The notes under the pieces: model-generated | What the model saw: the letters and a program-made list of their open reading frames with translations, nothing else | The model's database searches: none | Told to the model about the DNA's origin: nothing | NCBI RefSeq assembly: GCF_009711715.1 | Contig: NZ_VENF01000001.1 | Span: forward strand, 186,001 to 250,000 | Length of the DNA stretch: 64,000 bases | DNA from: Methylophaga sp. | Lineage (GTDB): Bacteria; Pseudomonadota; Gammaproteobacteria; Nitrosococcales; Methylophagaceae | Reading direction: 5' to 3' | Shown here: positions 1 through 8,983 of the stretch, in pieces | Position numbering within the stretch: the first letter of the stretch is position 1 | Layout: every line of letters begins with the position of its first letter | Made by a program: the position numbers and the translations under genes

Positions 1-2
1 AC

Positions 3-965
3 CCGGTCACTCAGGCCGCTGAAACCGACAAGATTGTTGAAGGTCTGATGCGTGAGGATTTATTCATGGTGTCGGCTGAACATTTCCTGTCTGATACCGC
101 TTCCTATGCAGATATCGTCTTGCCAGCAGCGATGGGTGCTGAAATGGAAGATATGATTCTGTCCTGGGGCCACTTGTATCTGACCTACAATGAGAAATGC
201 GCTGAAGCGCCCGGTGAAGCGCTGCCTAATAATGAAATATTCCGTCGCCTGGCGGCAAAAATGGGCTATGAAGAAGAGAATTTCAAATGGTCTGATTCTG
301 AATGCCTGGAAAATTATGTTGACTGGGATGCGCCGGCCTGTGAGGGAATCGATCTGGCCTATCTGCGCAAACATGGCTTTGCCCGCCTGAATGTCGGGAC
401 CCGTGATAACAGGGCGCCTCACAAGGAAGGCAATTTTCCGACACCTTCCGGCAAATGCGAGTTTATGGTTGAAGGCGCAACCAATTTTGTGGCACCGCCG
501 TTCCGGCAAATGTATGAAGGTTTCCAGCCGGGCGAGCCTATCGACAGCCTGCCCGATTATGTGCCTTCACGGGAAACGGCTGAATCCAATCCGACCCTGG
601 CCAGCGAATTTCCACTCAATATTATCTCGCCCAAGAGCCATGGTTTTCTGAACTCCTGTTACGCCAATATTGAGGACAAGATCAAAGGTCAGGGTGAACA
701 GTTTGTGATGATCAATGCGGCGGATGCGGATATGCGCAATATCCAGAGCGGTGACAAGGTCCGTGTTTTCAATCAGCGCGGCGCCTTCGAAGGTGTGGCG
801 CAAATTACTGATGATGTCAGTCCGGGTATTGTGGTCGCCACGCTGGGCTACTGGCGTCAGCTCAATAAAGGCACAGTCAACTGCGTCAGCTCGGCTGAGT
901 TTGTCGATATGGGCCATGCACCCACCTTCACGGACAACCTGGTGCAGGTTAGCCTCGCCAGCTGA
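3..965 (+). CDS. Molybdopterin oxidoreductase (formate dehydrogenase-like) large subunit, 3' part
   Basis: Partial gene whose start lies left of the window; the frame is open from base 3 and gives about 320 C-terminal residues. It carries the signature of the bis-MGD oxidoreductase family: a stretch on aspartate-rich cofactor-domain sequence (ASYADIVLPAAMGAEMED), then a C-terminal molydopterin-dinucleotide-binding barrel beginning near FPLNIISPKSHGF and containing the segment QSGDKVRVFNQRGAFEG. Members oxidise or reduce small substrates such as formate or nitrate. The presence of moaA and fdhD elsewhere in the window fits a formate dehydrogenase-type enzyme, but the catalytic Cys/SeCys region is outside the window, so the substrate is inferred. 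A hairpin terminator follows. Confidence 0.85.
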   Translation, partial: PVTQAAETDKIVEGLMREDLFMVSAEHFLSDTASYADIVLPAAMGAEMEDMILSWGHLYLTYNEKCAEAPGEALPNNEIFRRLAAKMGYEEENFKWSDSECLENYVDWDAPACEGIDLAYLRKHGFARLNVGTRDNRAPHKEGNFPTPSGKCEFMVEGATNFVAPPFRQMYEGFQPGEPIDSLPDYVPSRETAESNPTLASEFPLNIISPKSHGFLNSCYANIEDKIKGQGEQFVMINAADADMRNIQSGDKVRVFNQRGAFEGVAQITDDVSPGIVVATLGYWRQLNKGTVNCVSSAEFVDMGHAPTFTDNLVQVSLAS

Positions 966-990
966 TTAAAACTGATTCGAGGACCCTTTT

Positions 991-1028
991 CTGACCTGCG
1001 CCGGTTGACCCGGGGCAGGTCAGTTTCG
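991..1028 (+). terminator. Rho-independent terminator after the oxidoreductase gene
   Basis: A 9-bp perfect inverted repeat (CTGACCTGC at 991-999 with GCAGGTCAG at 1015-1023) is followed by a short T-rich tail. It lies 25 bases past the stop codon and separates the oxidoreductase from the next gene. Confidence 0.65.
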
Positions 1029-1078
1029 TTATAGTGGTCTGGCTAAATTGATTAATACGATGATTTAATAGGAGAAAT

Positions 1079-1600
1079 ATGAAGTTATTCTCGAAACTGC
1101 TTGTTTCACTCAGTCTTTTGGTTTCAGCGAGTGTGCTGGCCGACAGCAAAGTCGCCGTGCTCGATATGGAGCTGCTGAATCTGACAATGGAATTGAGTGA
1201 TCCGCAGAAAAACGCAGACATCGCGGCCAACGATGCGCGTAACGTGGCGCTGACAGAGAGCCTGGTGCGTGAGGGCTTTGAAAAACGGGACCAGTATGAG
1301 CTGGTCAGTATTAACGACAAGGCGCATAAAAAAGCCGATAAAGGCGTCGGTTTTCTGTTTGACCGGCCCGGCGAGGCCGCGGGTCTGGGCGAGAAATTCG
1401 GTGCCGACTATGTCGTCGTCGGACGCTACCATAAACCCACTTACCTGTTTTCCTACATCATGCTTCGCGTTGTTGACGTTGAGTCCGGCGAACTGTTGCA
1501 GGAATTCAAAACTGAAGTGAAAGGGCGGCCACAGGAAACGATTCCGAGAAATATCGAGAATGTGATGATTGAAATAGATGAGATGCTGTCTTCACTTTAA
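1079..1600 (+). CDS. Exported protein of the DUF2380/DUF3280 type
   Basis: A 173-residue protein with a clear signal peptide (charged MKLFSK, hydrophobic core, VLA cleavage site at about residue 21), so periplasmic or lipoprotein-like but without a lipobox Cys. The mature part begins KVAVLDMEL and contains GADYVVVGRYHK and LRVVDVESGELL, a pattern I associate with DUF2380/DUF3280 proteins, which resemble the curli-assembly CsgG-like nucleotide-free fold. No catalytic motif is visible. A good ribosome site (AGGAGA) precedes the ATG. The gene lies after a terminator and is probably transcribed alone. Methylotroph genomes often carry such proteins near oxidoreductases, but a link here is not demonstrated. 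Confidence 0.7.
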   Translation: MKLFSKLLVSLSLLVSASVLADSKVAVLDMELLNLTMELSDPQKNADIAANDARNVALTESLVREGFEKRDQYELVSINDKAHKKADKGVGFLFDRPGEAAGLGEKFGADYVVVGRYHKPTYLFSYIMLRVVDVESGELLQEFKTEVKGRPQETIPRNIENVMIEIDEMLSSL

Positions 1601-1654
1601 GCCGACGTTGTTGCCACTGCCTAATAACAGGCTGGCTGTCTTGCCATTGCCACA

Positions 1655-2188
1655 ATGAGTGAAGCTGGTCAGAAAGGGCAAACGGCCCAGCGCGGGAAGG
1701 TGCTCTATTTTGCCTATGGCTCCAATATGTCCAGCCGTCGACTGCAGGCCAGGGTGCCATCGGCAGAGGTGTATGCCAGGGCAGTGCTTCAGGGGCATCA
1801 ACTTCGTTTTCACAAACACAGCCTGGTGGATGACTCCGCCAAATGTGATGCGTATCAGACTGGTAACCCGGATGATCTGACCCGGGGCGTCTTATTTCTG
1901 TTTGATGCTGAGGAGCAGGCCGAGCTCGATATGTGTGAAGGCGAGGGCTACAAAGTCGTGCAAGTTGAGGTCGAGACCGAAGATGGCCAGCGGCTGGAGG
2001 CCCTGACTTATCTTGCTGTCCTGCTCGAACCCGGGCTCAGCCCCTATCCCTGGTACAAGCGACATGTGCTTGAAGGCGCCCGGGAGCATATGCTGCCCGC
2101 CGAGTATATTGCCTGGATTGAATCCGTTGTCACTCAGGAAGATCGCAACCGGGAACGTTGCGAGCGCGAACTGGCTATCTATCGCTGA
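1655..2188 (+). CDS. Gamma-glutamylcyclotransferase-like protein
   Basis: 177 residues. The N-terminal YGSN motif (residues 21-24, FAYGSNMSSRRL) and the LDMCEGEGY segment (about residues 91-99) match the GGCT/AIG2 family; the glutamate in that segment corresponds by position to the catalytic acid of human GGCT. Family members cyclise gamma-glutamyl amines to 5-oxoproline, and some act on glutathione breakdown products. The substrate cannot be told from sequence. The ATG at 1655 has no obvious ribosome site, so the true start is uncertain; about 13 residues before the family core look dispensable. Same strand as the exported protein upstream (54-base gap). Confidence 0.8.
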   Translation: MSEAGQKGQTAQRGKVLYFAYGSNMSSRRLQARVPSAEVYARAVLQGHQLRFHKHSLVDDSAKCDAYQTGNPDDLTRGVLFLFDAEEQAELDMCEGEGYKVVQVEVETEDGQRLEALTYLAVLLEPGLSPYPWYKRHVLEGAREHMLPAEYIAWIESVVTQEDRNRERCERELAIYR

Positions 2189-2294
2189 GGCATACAAAAG
2201 TGGGCAGGACGGCATGATCGCTGCGAATAAATTGCTTTCTGCCTATAGTGGCGCATGGTAACCTTACAGCTTATCAGGACATTGTGACATTTTT

Positions 2295-2915
2295 ATGCAA
2301 AACGTATTCAAACTGGATGCACTCTCGAGTGCGTTGTTGAAAACCGACCCCTATCCCTATTTCACGGTCGACAGCGCGATCGATTCAGATAAGGTCGACG
2401 ATATCATCAAAGCTTTTCCTTCTATCAATGACGGTGGTAGTTACAACATCGACGATGTTGAGATGCATCCGACGTTCAAGTCCCTGATTGATTCCATCGA
2501 CACCCCTGAATTTCGTCGCATTATCTGTGACAAGTTTGATGTCCAGGTCATGGAACTGCCCATGATGATTACCTTGCGTGGTTATTCCCGGAAAAAAGAC
2601 GGCCGTATCCATACTGACTCCAAAACCAAGGTGGCGACGATTCTGATTTACCTGAATCAGGAATGGCCGGCAGAAACCGGTAGATTGCGGGTGCTGCGCA
2701 GTGAGCATGATATGGAAGACTATGTCGAGGAAATTGCCCCCGGACCAGGCAGTCTGCTGGCTTTTAAGGTCACCGATAATTGCTGGCATGGTTATCCCAG
2801 TTTTGAAGGCAAACGCCAGTCGATTCAGATCAATTTCCTGACCAGTCAGGCTGCCGGTAATAAGCATCGCTTCTTTCACCGGCTGAGTGCCAGGCTGAAA
2901 TCTCTATTCAAATAA
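2295..2915 (+). CDS. 2-oxoglutarate/Fe(II)-dependent oxygenase family protein
   Basis: 206 residues. The iron triad of the prolyl-4-hydroxylase-like double-stranded beta-helix fold is visible: H106 and D108 (RIHTDSK), distal H165 (CWHGYPSF), with R174 (KRQSIQINF) placed to hold 2-oxoglutarate. Family enzymes hydroxylate proteins or small molecules using O2. Many bacterial relatives occur near polysaccharide or cell-envelope genes; here the next gene starts a sucrose operon but is separated by a terminator, so no functional link is claimed. No strong ribosome site precedes the ATG. Confidence 0.8.
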   Translation: MQNVFKLDALSSALLKTDPYPYFTVDSAIDSDKVDDIIKAFPSINDGGSYNIDDVEMHPTFKSLIDSIDTPEFRRIICDKFDVQVMELPMMITLRGYSRKKDGRIHTDSKTKVATILIYLNQEWPAETGRLRVLRSEHDMEDYVEEIAPGPGSLLAFKVTDNCWHGYPSFEGKRQSIQINFLTSQAAGNKHRFFHRLSARLKSLFK

Positions 2916-2973
2916 GCCTGCCAGCGACGGCAGCTTATTCGCGGAACACTGGCTGTTCCCACCTGTCCTAATC

Positions 2974-3005
2974 GCATGCCGACTGACCTGCCGGCATGCT
3001 GGTTT
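2974..3005 (+). terminator. Terminator hairpin after the 2OG oxygenase
   Basis: An 8-bp inverted repeat (GCATGCCG at 2974-2981, CGGCATGC at 2992-2999) with a 10-base loop is followed by TGGTTTT. It separates the oxygenase from the sucrose operon. Confidence 0.6.
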
Positions 3006-3040
3006 TGTGACTTCACTGTCATCAGGCTCACCTGCAGGGA

Positions 3041-3049
3041 TGCTATAGT
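3041..3049 (+). promoter_or_regulatory. Candidate extended -10 promoter for the sucrose operon
   Basis: TGCTATAGT at 3041-3049 is a good extended -10 element, 75 bases before the chosen sps start and after the upstream terminator. No convincing -35 hexamer sits at the right distance. This is a pattern match only. Confidence 0.35.
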
Positions 3050-3123
3050 AGACTCAGGATCAACGTTCTACGCATCGCATTCCTGCTGTGGCGTACGACA
3101 ACATTTTCGGAGAATCAATCTAC

Positions 3124-5277
3124 ATGAGCGACCAACCGGGACCGATCTATATTGCCCTTATCAGTGTTCACGGGCTTATCCGCGGACGAAATCTGGAACT
3201 GGGACGAGATGCGGATACCGGAGGCCAGACCTTATATGTACTGGAGCTGGCACAGGCATTGTCAGAACGGCCTGATGTCGCCCAGGTGGATTTGATCACC
3301 CGCCGCATTGAAGATGAGCACGTCTCCCCGGATTATGCCGAGGCGCTTGAAATAATCAATGACAAGTTTCGCATAGTCAGAATTGATGCCGGTCCCGATG
3401 AATACATCTATAAAGAACATCTCTGGGATCATCTGGATGTGTTTGCGGACAATCTCGCTGATTTTTTCCGTGACCAGGATCAGTTTCCCGATCTGATTCA
3501 CAGCCATTATGCGGATGCCGGCCTGGTCGGTTCCCATGTGGCCAATTTACTCGGTATTCCCCTGGTCCATACCGGCCATTCACTGGGTCGGGTTAAACGC
3601 CGGCGTTTGCTGGCCAGCGGACTGAGCGCCGATCAGATTGAAGCCCGCTATAACATGTCGCGTCGGGTTGAGGCCGAAGAAATCACACTGGCCACGGCAG
3701 AACGGGTTATCACCAGCACGCATCAGGAAATTGAAGAACAGTACGAAATCTACGATCATTACCAGCCTGAACAGATGCGGGTCATTCCGCCGGGTACCAA
3801 CATCAAGCAGTTTAAACCACCAGTCGGTGGTGAACTGGAAGATGAATTATTCGGCTATCTTACTACTCACCTCAAAGAGCCTGACAAACCGATTATTCTG
3901 GCATTATCACGACCGGATAAACGTAAGAATATCGGTGTGCTGATTGAAGCCTATGGTGAATCCGAAGAGCTTCAGCAACTGGCCAATATCGTCATCATAG
4001 CCGGCAACCGTGACGATATTGATGATCTGGAACAGGGCGCACAGGAGGTATTTCACGATTTGCTGGTCACCATTGACCGTTATGATTTATACGGCAAGGT
4101 GGCATTGCCCAAACACCACAGACGCGAACAGGTGCCCTTGATTTACCGGATTGCGGCGGCATCCGGCGGGGTGTTTGTCAACCCGGCTTTAACTGAACCT
4201 TTTGGCTTAACGCTGATAGAAGCTGCTGCCTCGGGTCTGCCGATTGTGGCGACGGAAGATGGCGGGCCCAGAGATATTATCGGTAACTGTCATAACGGCA
4301 TCCTGATTGATCCGCTGGAAGCCGCGACTGTCACAGAGGCCTTGCTGAACCTGCTCTCGGACACTGCCACCTGGAACCTGTTTTCACGACAGGGCCTGGA
4401 AGGCGTGGCCAAGCACTACTCATGGCAGGCCCATGCTGAGCGCTATATGCAACTGGTCAGACCGATTGCTGATCGTGCTGATTTCCTGCATCGAAAACCG
4501 CTGGAGCGAACCAGCCAGATGTATGCGGAGAGAGCCCTGGTCAGTGACCTCGATCTGAATCTTATCGGTGATGACGATTCATTGCAGGAACTGCTCAGCC
4601 TGCTGAGAGTGAACCGCAAAAACACCAAATTTGCCATCGCCACCGGTCGTCGGCTCGATGTGGCATTGCGGCTGATGAAGAAACACCAGATCCCGGAACC
4701 CGACATACTGATCACCAGTTCCGGTACCGAAATCTATTACGCGCCCAAGTTGACACCGGATAAAGGCTGGGCAGAGCATATCGACTATCACTGGACACCG
4801 CACAAAATCCGGCCCTTACTGGATGACTATCCCGGGCTGGAAAAACAGCCCAAATCGGAACAGAGCCGGTTCAAGCTGAGTTACTACATTGACCCGGAAG
4901 AGGCAGACATTGAAGCTATCAAACGTTTGCTTCATCAGGAAGAACAATCCGTGCATGCCCAGCTCGCCTTTGGTCAGTATCTGGATATTTTGCCGATTCG
5001 CGCTTCCAAGGGCATGGCGCTGCGTTATGTCGCCGACCGCTGGCAGATTCCGCTGGAGCATATTCTGGTGGTGGGCGGTTCCGGCGCCGATGAAGATATG
5101 ATGCGTGGCAATACGTTGGCGGCTGTGGTGGCCAACCGGCACCATGAAGAATTATCACAGCTGGTGGATACTGACCGGATCTATTTTGCTACCGAATCTC
5201 ATGCGGCCGGTATTCTGGAAGCACTGGCCCATTACCAGTTTTTTGATCTCGTCAAAAGCAAGAAAGCACTGTCATGA
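3124..5277 (+). CDS. sps: Sucrose-phosphate synthase
   Basis: About 717 residues. Makes sucrose-6-phosphate from UDP-(or ADP-)glucose and fructose-6-phosphate in the cytoplasm. The GT4/GT-B domain covers about residues 1-450, with the donor-site motif EPFGLTLIE near residue 357 and the SRPDKRKN segment. From about residue 465 there is a fused HAD domain resembling sucrose phosphatase, but its first motif reads DLDLN rather than DxDxT and the last reads GGSGADED rather than GDSGND, so it is probably not an active phosphatase. I chose ATG 3124, which has GGAG 11 bases upstream, over an upstream in-frame GTG at 3088 that has none. First gene of the sps-spp-fruK-ams operon known from halotolerant methylotrophs. 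Confidence 0.93.
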   Translation: MSDQPGPIYIALISVHGLIRGRNLELGRDADTGGQTLYVLELAQALSERPDVAQVDLITRRIEDEHVSPDYAEALEIINDKFRIVRIDAGPDEYIYKEHLWDHLDVFADNLADFFRDQDQFPDLIHSHYADAGLVGSHVANLLGIPLVHTGHSLGRVKRRRLLASGLSADQIEARYNMSRRVEAEEITLATAERVITSTHQEIEEQYEIYDHYQPEQMRVIPPGTNIKQFKPPVGGELEDELFGYLTTHLKEPDKPIILALSRPDKRKNIGVLIEAYGESEELQQLANIVIIAGNRDDIDDLEQGAQEVFHDLLVTIDRYDLYGKVALPKHHRREQVPLIYRIAAASGGVFVNPALTEPFGLTLIEAAASGLPIVATEDGGPRDIIGNCHNGILIDPLEAATVTEALLNLLSDTATWNLFSRQGLEGVAKHYSWQAHAERYMQLVRPIADRADFLHRKPLERTSQMYAERALVSDLDLNLIGDDDSLQELLSLLRVNRKNTKFAIATGRRLDVALRLMKKHQIPEPDILITSSGTEIYYAPKLTPDKGWAEHIDYHWTPHKIRPLLDDYPGLEKQPKSEQSRFKLSYYIDPEEADIEAIKRLLHQEEQSVHAQLAFGQYLDILPIRASKGMALRYVADRWQIPLEHILVVGGSGADEDMMRGNTLAAVVANRHHEELSQLVDTDRIYFATESHAAGILEALAHYQFFDLVKSKKALS

Positions 5278-6131
5278 AAGAACCCAAACTGCTGCTTTGT
5301 ACCGACATGGATCGGACGATTATCCCCAACGGGTTTCAGCCGGAACCGCCTGAGGCCCGACGTGAGTTTAACCGCTTTTGCGGCAGGCCTGATGTCAAGC
5401 TGGTCTATGTGACCGGTCGTCATGTTTCGCTGGTCAAACGGGCCATCAAAAACTATGCCTTACCCGAGCCTGACTTTGCCATCACTGATGTCGGCACCAA
5501 GATCTACCAGATAGGCAAGGGCAGCTGGCAGCAAATGGCAGACTGGGAAGCGGAAATCGATCAGGACTGGCATGGTAAAACCCACGCACAGCTCAAAACC
5601 ATTCTGAAACCTATCAGTGAACTGCGTTTGCAGGAGAGCAGTAAGCAGAACACCCATAAACTGAGTTACTACCTGCCGCTGTATCTTGATAAGGACAGTA
5701 TTATTGCCCGCATCGAAGCATTTCTGAGTGAAGCAGGCGTGGAGGCCAGCATTCTCTGGAGCGTGGATGAGCCAAAAAACATCGGACTGCTCGATGTGCT
5801 GCCCCAAAATGCCACCAAATTGCATGCGATCAATTTTTTACAAAATAAGCTTGGCTACGATCTCAAGGAAGTGATCTTCGCTGGTGACAGTGGCAATGAT
5901 TTGCCCGTACTGACCAGTCAGATACAGTCGGTACTGGTGGCCAATGCCAGTGATGAGATTAAAAAAGCGGCCCAGCAATTATCCCAGCATAACGGTCATC
6001 CTGACGCGCTGTATCTTGCCAGCAATGATCCACACCAGCACAACGGCAATTATTCGGCCGGTGTTCTGCAGGGTGTATTTCATTATTCCCCTTATTTCGC
6101 AGAGACAAGCAACACAGAGAAACTGTCATGA
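5274..6131 (+). CDS. spp: Sucrose-phosphate phosphatase
   Basis: 285-residue HAD-superfamily hydrolase that removes phosphate from sucrose-6-phosphate to give sucrose. Motif I is intact (DMDRT, residues 10-14), the motif II region is VYVTGRH, and motif IV is GDSGND near residue 204, contrasting with the degenerate HAD domain fused to the synthase. The substrate-binding cap (KLSYYL) also matches the SPP family. Its ATG overlaps the sps stop codon by 4 bases (ATGA), implying translational coupling. The fourth-base overlap with the next gene repeats the arrangement. Confidence 0.92.
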   Translation: MKEPKLLLCTDMDRTIIPNGFQPEPPEARREFNRFCGRPDVKLVYVTGRHVSLVKRAIKNYALPEPDFAITDVGTKIYQIGKGSWQQMADWEAEIDQDWHGKTHAQLKTILKPISELRLQESSKQNTHKLSYYLPLYLDKDSIIARIEAFLSEAGVEASILWSVDEPKNIGLLDVLPQNATKLHAINFLQNKLGYDLKEVIFAGDSGNDLPVLTSQIQSVLVANASDEIKKAAQQLSQHNGHPDALYLASNDPHQHNGNYSAGVLQGVFHYSPYFAETSNTEKLS

Positions 6132-7003
6132 CGCATTCAAAATCGCTAACGATCTTCGGAGAAGTTCTGTTTGACTGTTTTCCCGATGGTGAAAACAAGC
6201 TGGGCGGTGCACCTTTTAATGTTGCCTGGCATTTGCAGGCAATGGGCGACAACCCGGTCTTTATCAGTCGCATCGGCAATGATGATCTGGGACAGCGAAT
6301 CCAGCAGGCGGTGAAGGACTGGGGCCTGTCTGCAGCCACACTGCAACTTGACAGGGCGCATCCGACCGGACGGGTCAATGTCAGTTTCAATAACGGTGAA
6401 CCGGCCTATGACATCGCCAGCGACAGTGCCTGGGACTATATTGATTACCCGGCGATCAACGATTTACCAAGCTCCGGCCTGTTCTATCACGGCTCTTTGG
6501 CTGCGCGCAGTGATATCAGCCACCAGACGCTGCAGAAACTCAGCGAAAACCCGGACTACGATATTTTTGTCGATGTGAACCTGCGTAGTCCCTGGTGGCA
6601 GAAAGATGATGTCTATCACTGGCTTGAACAGGCACGCTGGGTCAAACTCAATCAGAATGAACTGGCTGAGCTTGGTTTTCGCAGTGCCGATCTGCATCAG
6701 GATATGACGCGAATGCATACGCATTTTCATCTGGATCAACTGATAGTGACTTGTGGCGAGAAAGGTGCCATCGTCAGAGATACTGAGGGTGAGTTCCATC
6801 TGGTCAAACCGACTTCGAATGAGCAGGTGGTGGATGCTGTTGGTGCCGGCGATGCCTTTACTGCCATGTATATTCACGGTCTGTTGCATGACTGGGATAT
6901 CAATACCATGCTGCATGAGGCCCAGGCATTTGCATCCAAAGTCGTAGGACTACGCGGTGCCATCTCGGATGATTTGAAATTCTACAGCTATATCAATAAC
7001 TAA
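6128..7003 (+). CDS. fruK: PfkB-family fructokinase
   Basis: 291-residue ribokinase-fold sugar kinase. The N-terminal GEVLFDCFPDGENKLGGAPF pattern and the C-terminal anion-hole/catalytic motif DAVGAGDAF (about residues 236-244) are those of fructokinases. It would phosphorylate the fructose released by amylosucrase action on sucrose, returning it to fructose-6-phosphate, the acceptor of sps. Overlaps spp by 4 bases (ATGA) and precedes ams by 24 bases. The name fruK follows usage for the same operon in methylotrophs, not the E. coli 1-phosphofructokinase. Confidence 0.9.
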   Translation: MTHSKSLTIFGEVLFDCFPDGENKLGGAPFNVAWHLQAMGDNPVFISRIGNDDLGQRIQQAVKDWGLSAATLQLDRAHPTGRVNVSFNNGEPAYDIASDSAWDYIDYPAINDLPSSGLFYHGSLAARSDISHQTLQKLSENPDYDIFVDVNLRSPWWQKDDVYHWLEQARWVKLNQNELAELGFRSADLHQDMTRMHTHFHLDQLIVTCGEKGAIVRDTEGEFHLVKPTSNEQVVDAVGAGDAFTAMYIHGLLHDWDINTMLHEAQAFASKVVGLRGAISDDLKFYSYINN

Positions 7004-7027
7004 AAGAGAAAAGTTAAACTTAATTAT

Positions 7028-8983
7028 ATGTATGAACAACAGGCTCATAAACTGCTGAATGATATCCTCAACGAAATAGAAGCGGGGATATCCAAGCAGG
7101 ATTTACGCTACTTCTATACGCGGCTGGGGGCGAACTTTTATGCAATTCACTCCCTGTTCGAAAGGCTGTATGGGGACCGTGATGACTTTCAGGAGCAGGC
7201 ACAGAGTCTGGTTGAAACCATGGCCTGGCAGTATATCCGCCGTCCGGAAGATTTACGCCAGCGTGATATAGAACGCGAAGCTGATCATAACTGGTTCCTG
7301 AGCCAGAAATGGGTCGGCATGGCTTTATACAGCCATGGCTTCGCAAATGATCTGAAAGGTATGGAAAGTCACCTGAATTACTTTCAGGAACTGGGCGTTA
7401 ACATGGTTCACATAATGCCGATCATGCAATGCCCGCAAGGCAGTAGTGACGGGGGCTACGCGGTCAGCGATTTCCGTCAGATTGATGATCGGGCCGGCAC
7501 CCTGGAGGATCTGCTGCATTTGTCACGCGCCATGCACCAACGCGATATGTTGCTGACCATGGATGTGGTGCTTAACCATACTTCCAATGAGCATGTCTGG
7601 GCGCAGAAAGCGCGGCAGGGCGACAAAACCTATCAGGATTATTACTACACCTTCGAAAACCGCAATGTACCGGATATGTTCGAACAGAGCATGCCCGAAG
7701 TGTTTCCGGAGACCTCCCCCGGTAACTTCACCTGGGATGAGGATATGGGCCGTTGGGTGATGACGGTATTCAATAACTACCAGTGGGATTTGAATTACTC
7801 CAACCCGGCAGTTTTCATCGAAATGCTCGATGTCATTCTGTTCTGGGCCAATCAGGGCGCCGATATTCTGCGACTCGATGCCGTGGCCTTTTTGTGGAAG
7901 AAAATCGGCAGTACCTGTCAGAATGAACGTGAAGCGCATCTGATTCTACAACTGCTCAAGGACTGCTGCCAGGTCACGGCACCAGGGGTGTTATACATCG
8001 CCGAGGCGATTGTGGCACCGGTCGAAGTGACCAAGTATTTCGGCGAAGATGCGGTTATCGCCAAGGAATGCGAAATTGCCTATAACGCCACCTTTATGGC
8101 ACTGATGTGGGACGCTGTAGCGACCAAGAATGCCAAGCTGCTTAACCAGGGCATTAAAAGCCTGCCGGTCAAACTGGAGCGGGCCACCTGGCTCAACTAC
8201 ATCCGTTGCCATGATGATATTGGTCTCGGCTTTGATGATCGGGATATTGAACTGGTCGGTTATGAACCGGCAGGTCATCGTAAGTTCCTGATCGATTATT
8301 TTATGGGCCGTTATGACAACTCCCATGCCCGCGGGTTACCGTTTGGCCAGAATGAAAAGACCGGTGATGCCCGTATTTCCGGATCCCTGGCTTCACTGGT
8401 GGGGCTGGAATATGCGCTGGAAAACGGTGATCTGGAAGCCGAAGACAATGCCATTAAAATCATACTGCTTCTGCACAGCCTGATTATGTCATTTGGCGGT
8501 ATTCCACTGCTGTATTACGGTGATGAACTGGGCACGATCAATGATGTGTCCTTCCTGTCTGATCCCCATAAAAAAGGTGATTCGCGCTGGGTACATCGTC
8601 CAGTGATTGACTGGGAAAAAGCAGAGTTGCGCAATCAGCCGGGGCATTATCAGTACGAAATCTTCAGCGCACTGAAACGCATGATTGCCGTTCGTAAAGA
8701 AATTGATGCCTTTGCTGATTTCAATAACCGTGACCTGATTGATGTCGGTAATGAGCATTTGTTTGTGTTCGAACGTTACAACATCACCCGTCAACACGAT
8801 AAAGTGCTGGTTATCGCCAATTTCAACGATAGGCCGCAGCATCTGAACCTGGATGATTTAATCGGCTGGGGCGACCCGCAGTATGGTCAGCTGTATGACG
8901 TCTACAGCGGCCGGCAACCGGATATTTTCAAAAACGCACTGGTGATACCGGCATTCAGCTTTTACTGGTTACAGGAGAGCTGA
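7028..8983 (+). CDS. ams: Amylosucrase (GH13)
   Basis: 651 residues, close to the usual size of amylosucrases. It transfers the glucosyl unit of sucrose onto alpha-1,4-glucan, releasing fructose. The GH13 catalytic residues are visible: nucleophile D284 in ILRLDAVAF, acid/base E326 in LYIAEAIV, and H395/D396 in IRCHDDIGLGF, equivalent to the D286/E328/H392/D393 set of the Neisseria enzyme. It completes the sucrose operon and links sucrose to glycogen-like storage. The last 15 bases overlap the convergent DCC gene. Confidence 0.93.
   Translation: MYEQQAHKLLNDILNEIEAGISKQDLRYFYTRLGANFYAIHSLFERLYGDRDDFQEQAQSLVETMAWQYIRRPEDLRQRDIEREADHNWFLSQKWVGMALYSHGFANDLKGMESHLNYFQELGVNMVHIMPIMQCPQGSSDGGYAVSDFRQIDDRAGTLEDLLHLSRAMHQRDMLLTMDVVLNHTSNEHVWAQKARQGDKTYQDYYYTFENRNVPDMFEQSMPEVFPETSPGNFTWDEDMGRWVMTVFNNYQWDLNYSNPAVFIEMLDVILFWANQGADILRLDAVAFLWKKIGSTCQNEREAHLILQLLKDCCQVTAPGVLYIAEAIVAPVEVTKYFGEDAVIAKECEIAYNATFMALMWDAVATKNAKLLNQGIKSLPVKLERATWLNYIRCHDDIGLGFDDRDIELVGYEPAGHRKFLIDYFMGRYDNSHARGLPFGQNEKTGDARISGSLASLVGLEYALENGDLEAEDNAIKIILLLHSLIMSFGGIPLLYYGDELGTINDVSFLSDPHKKGDSRWVHRPVIDWEKAELRNQPGHYQYEIFSALKRMIAVRKEIDAFADFNNRDLIDVGNEHLFVFERYNITRQHDKVLVIANFNDRPQHLNLDDLIGWGDPQYGQLYDVYSGRQPDIFKNALVIPAFSFYWLQES

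Noticed and set aside
2976..3275. Plus-strand frame overlapping the sps start
   Set aside because: Overlaps the sps coding region in another frame and spans a terminator; no support.
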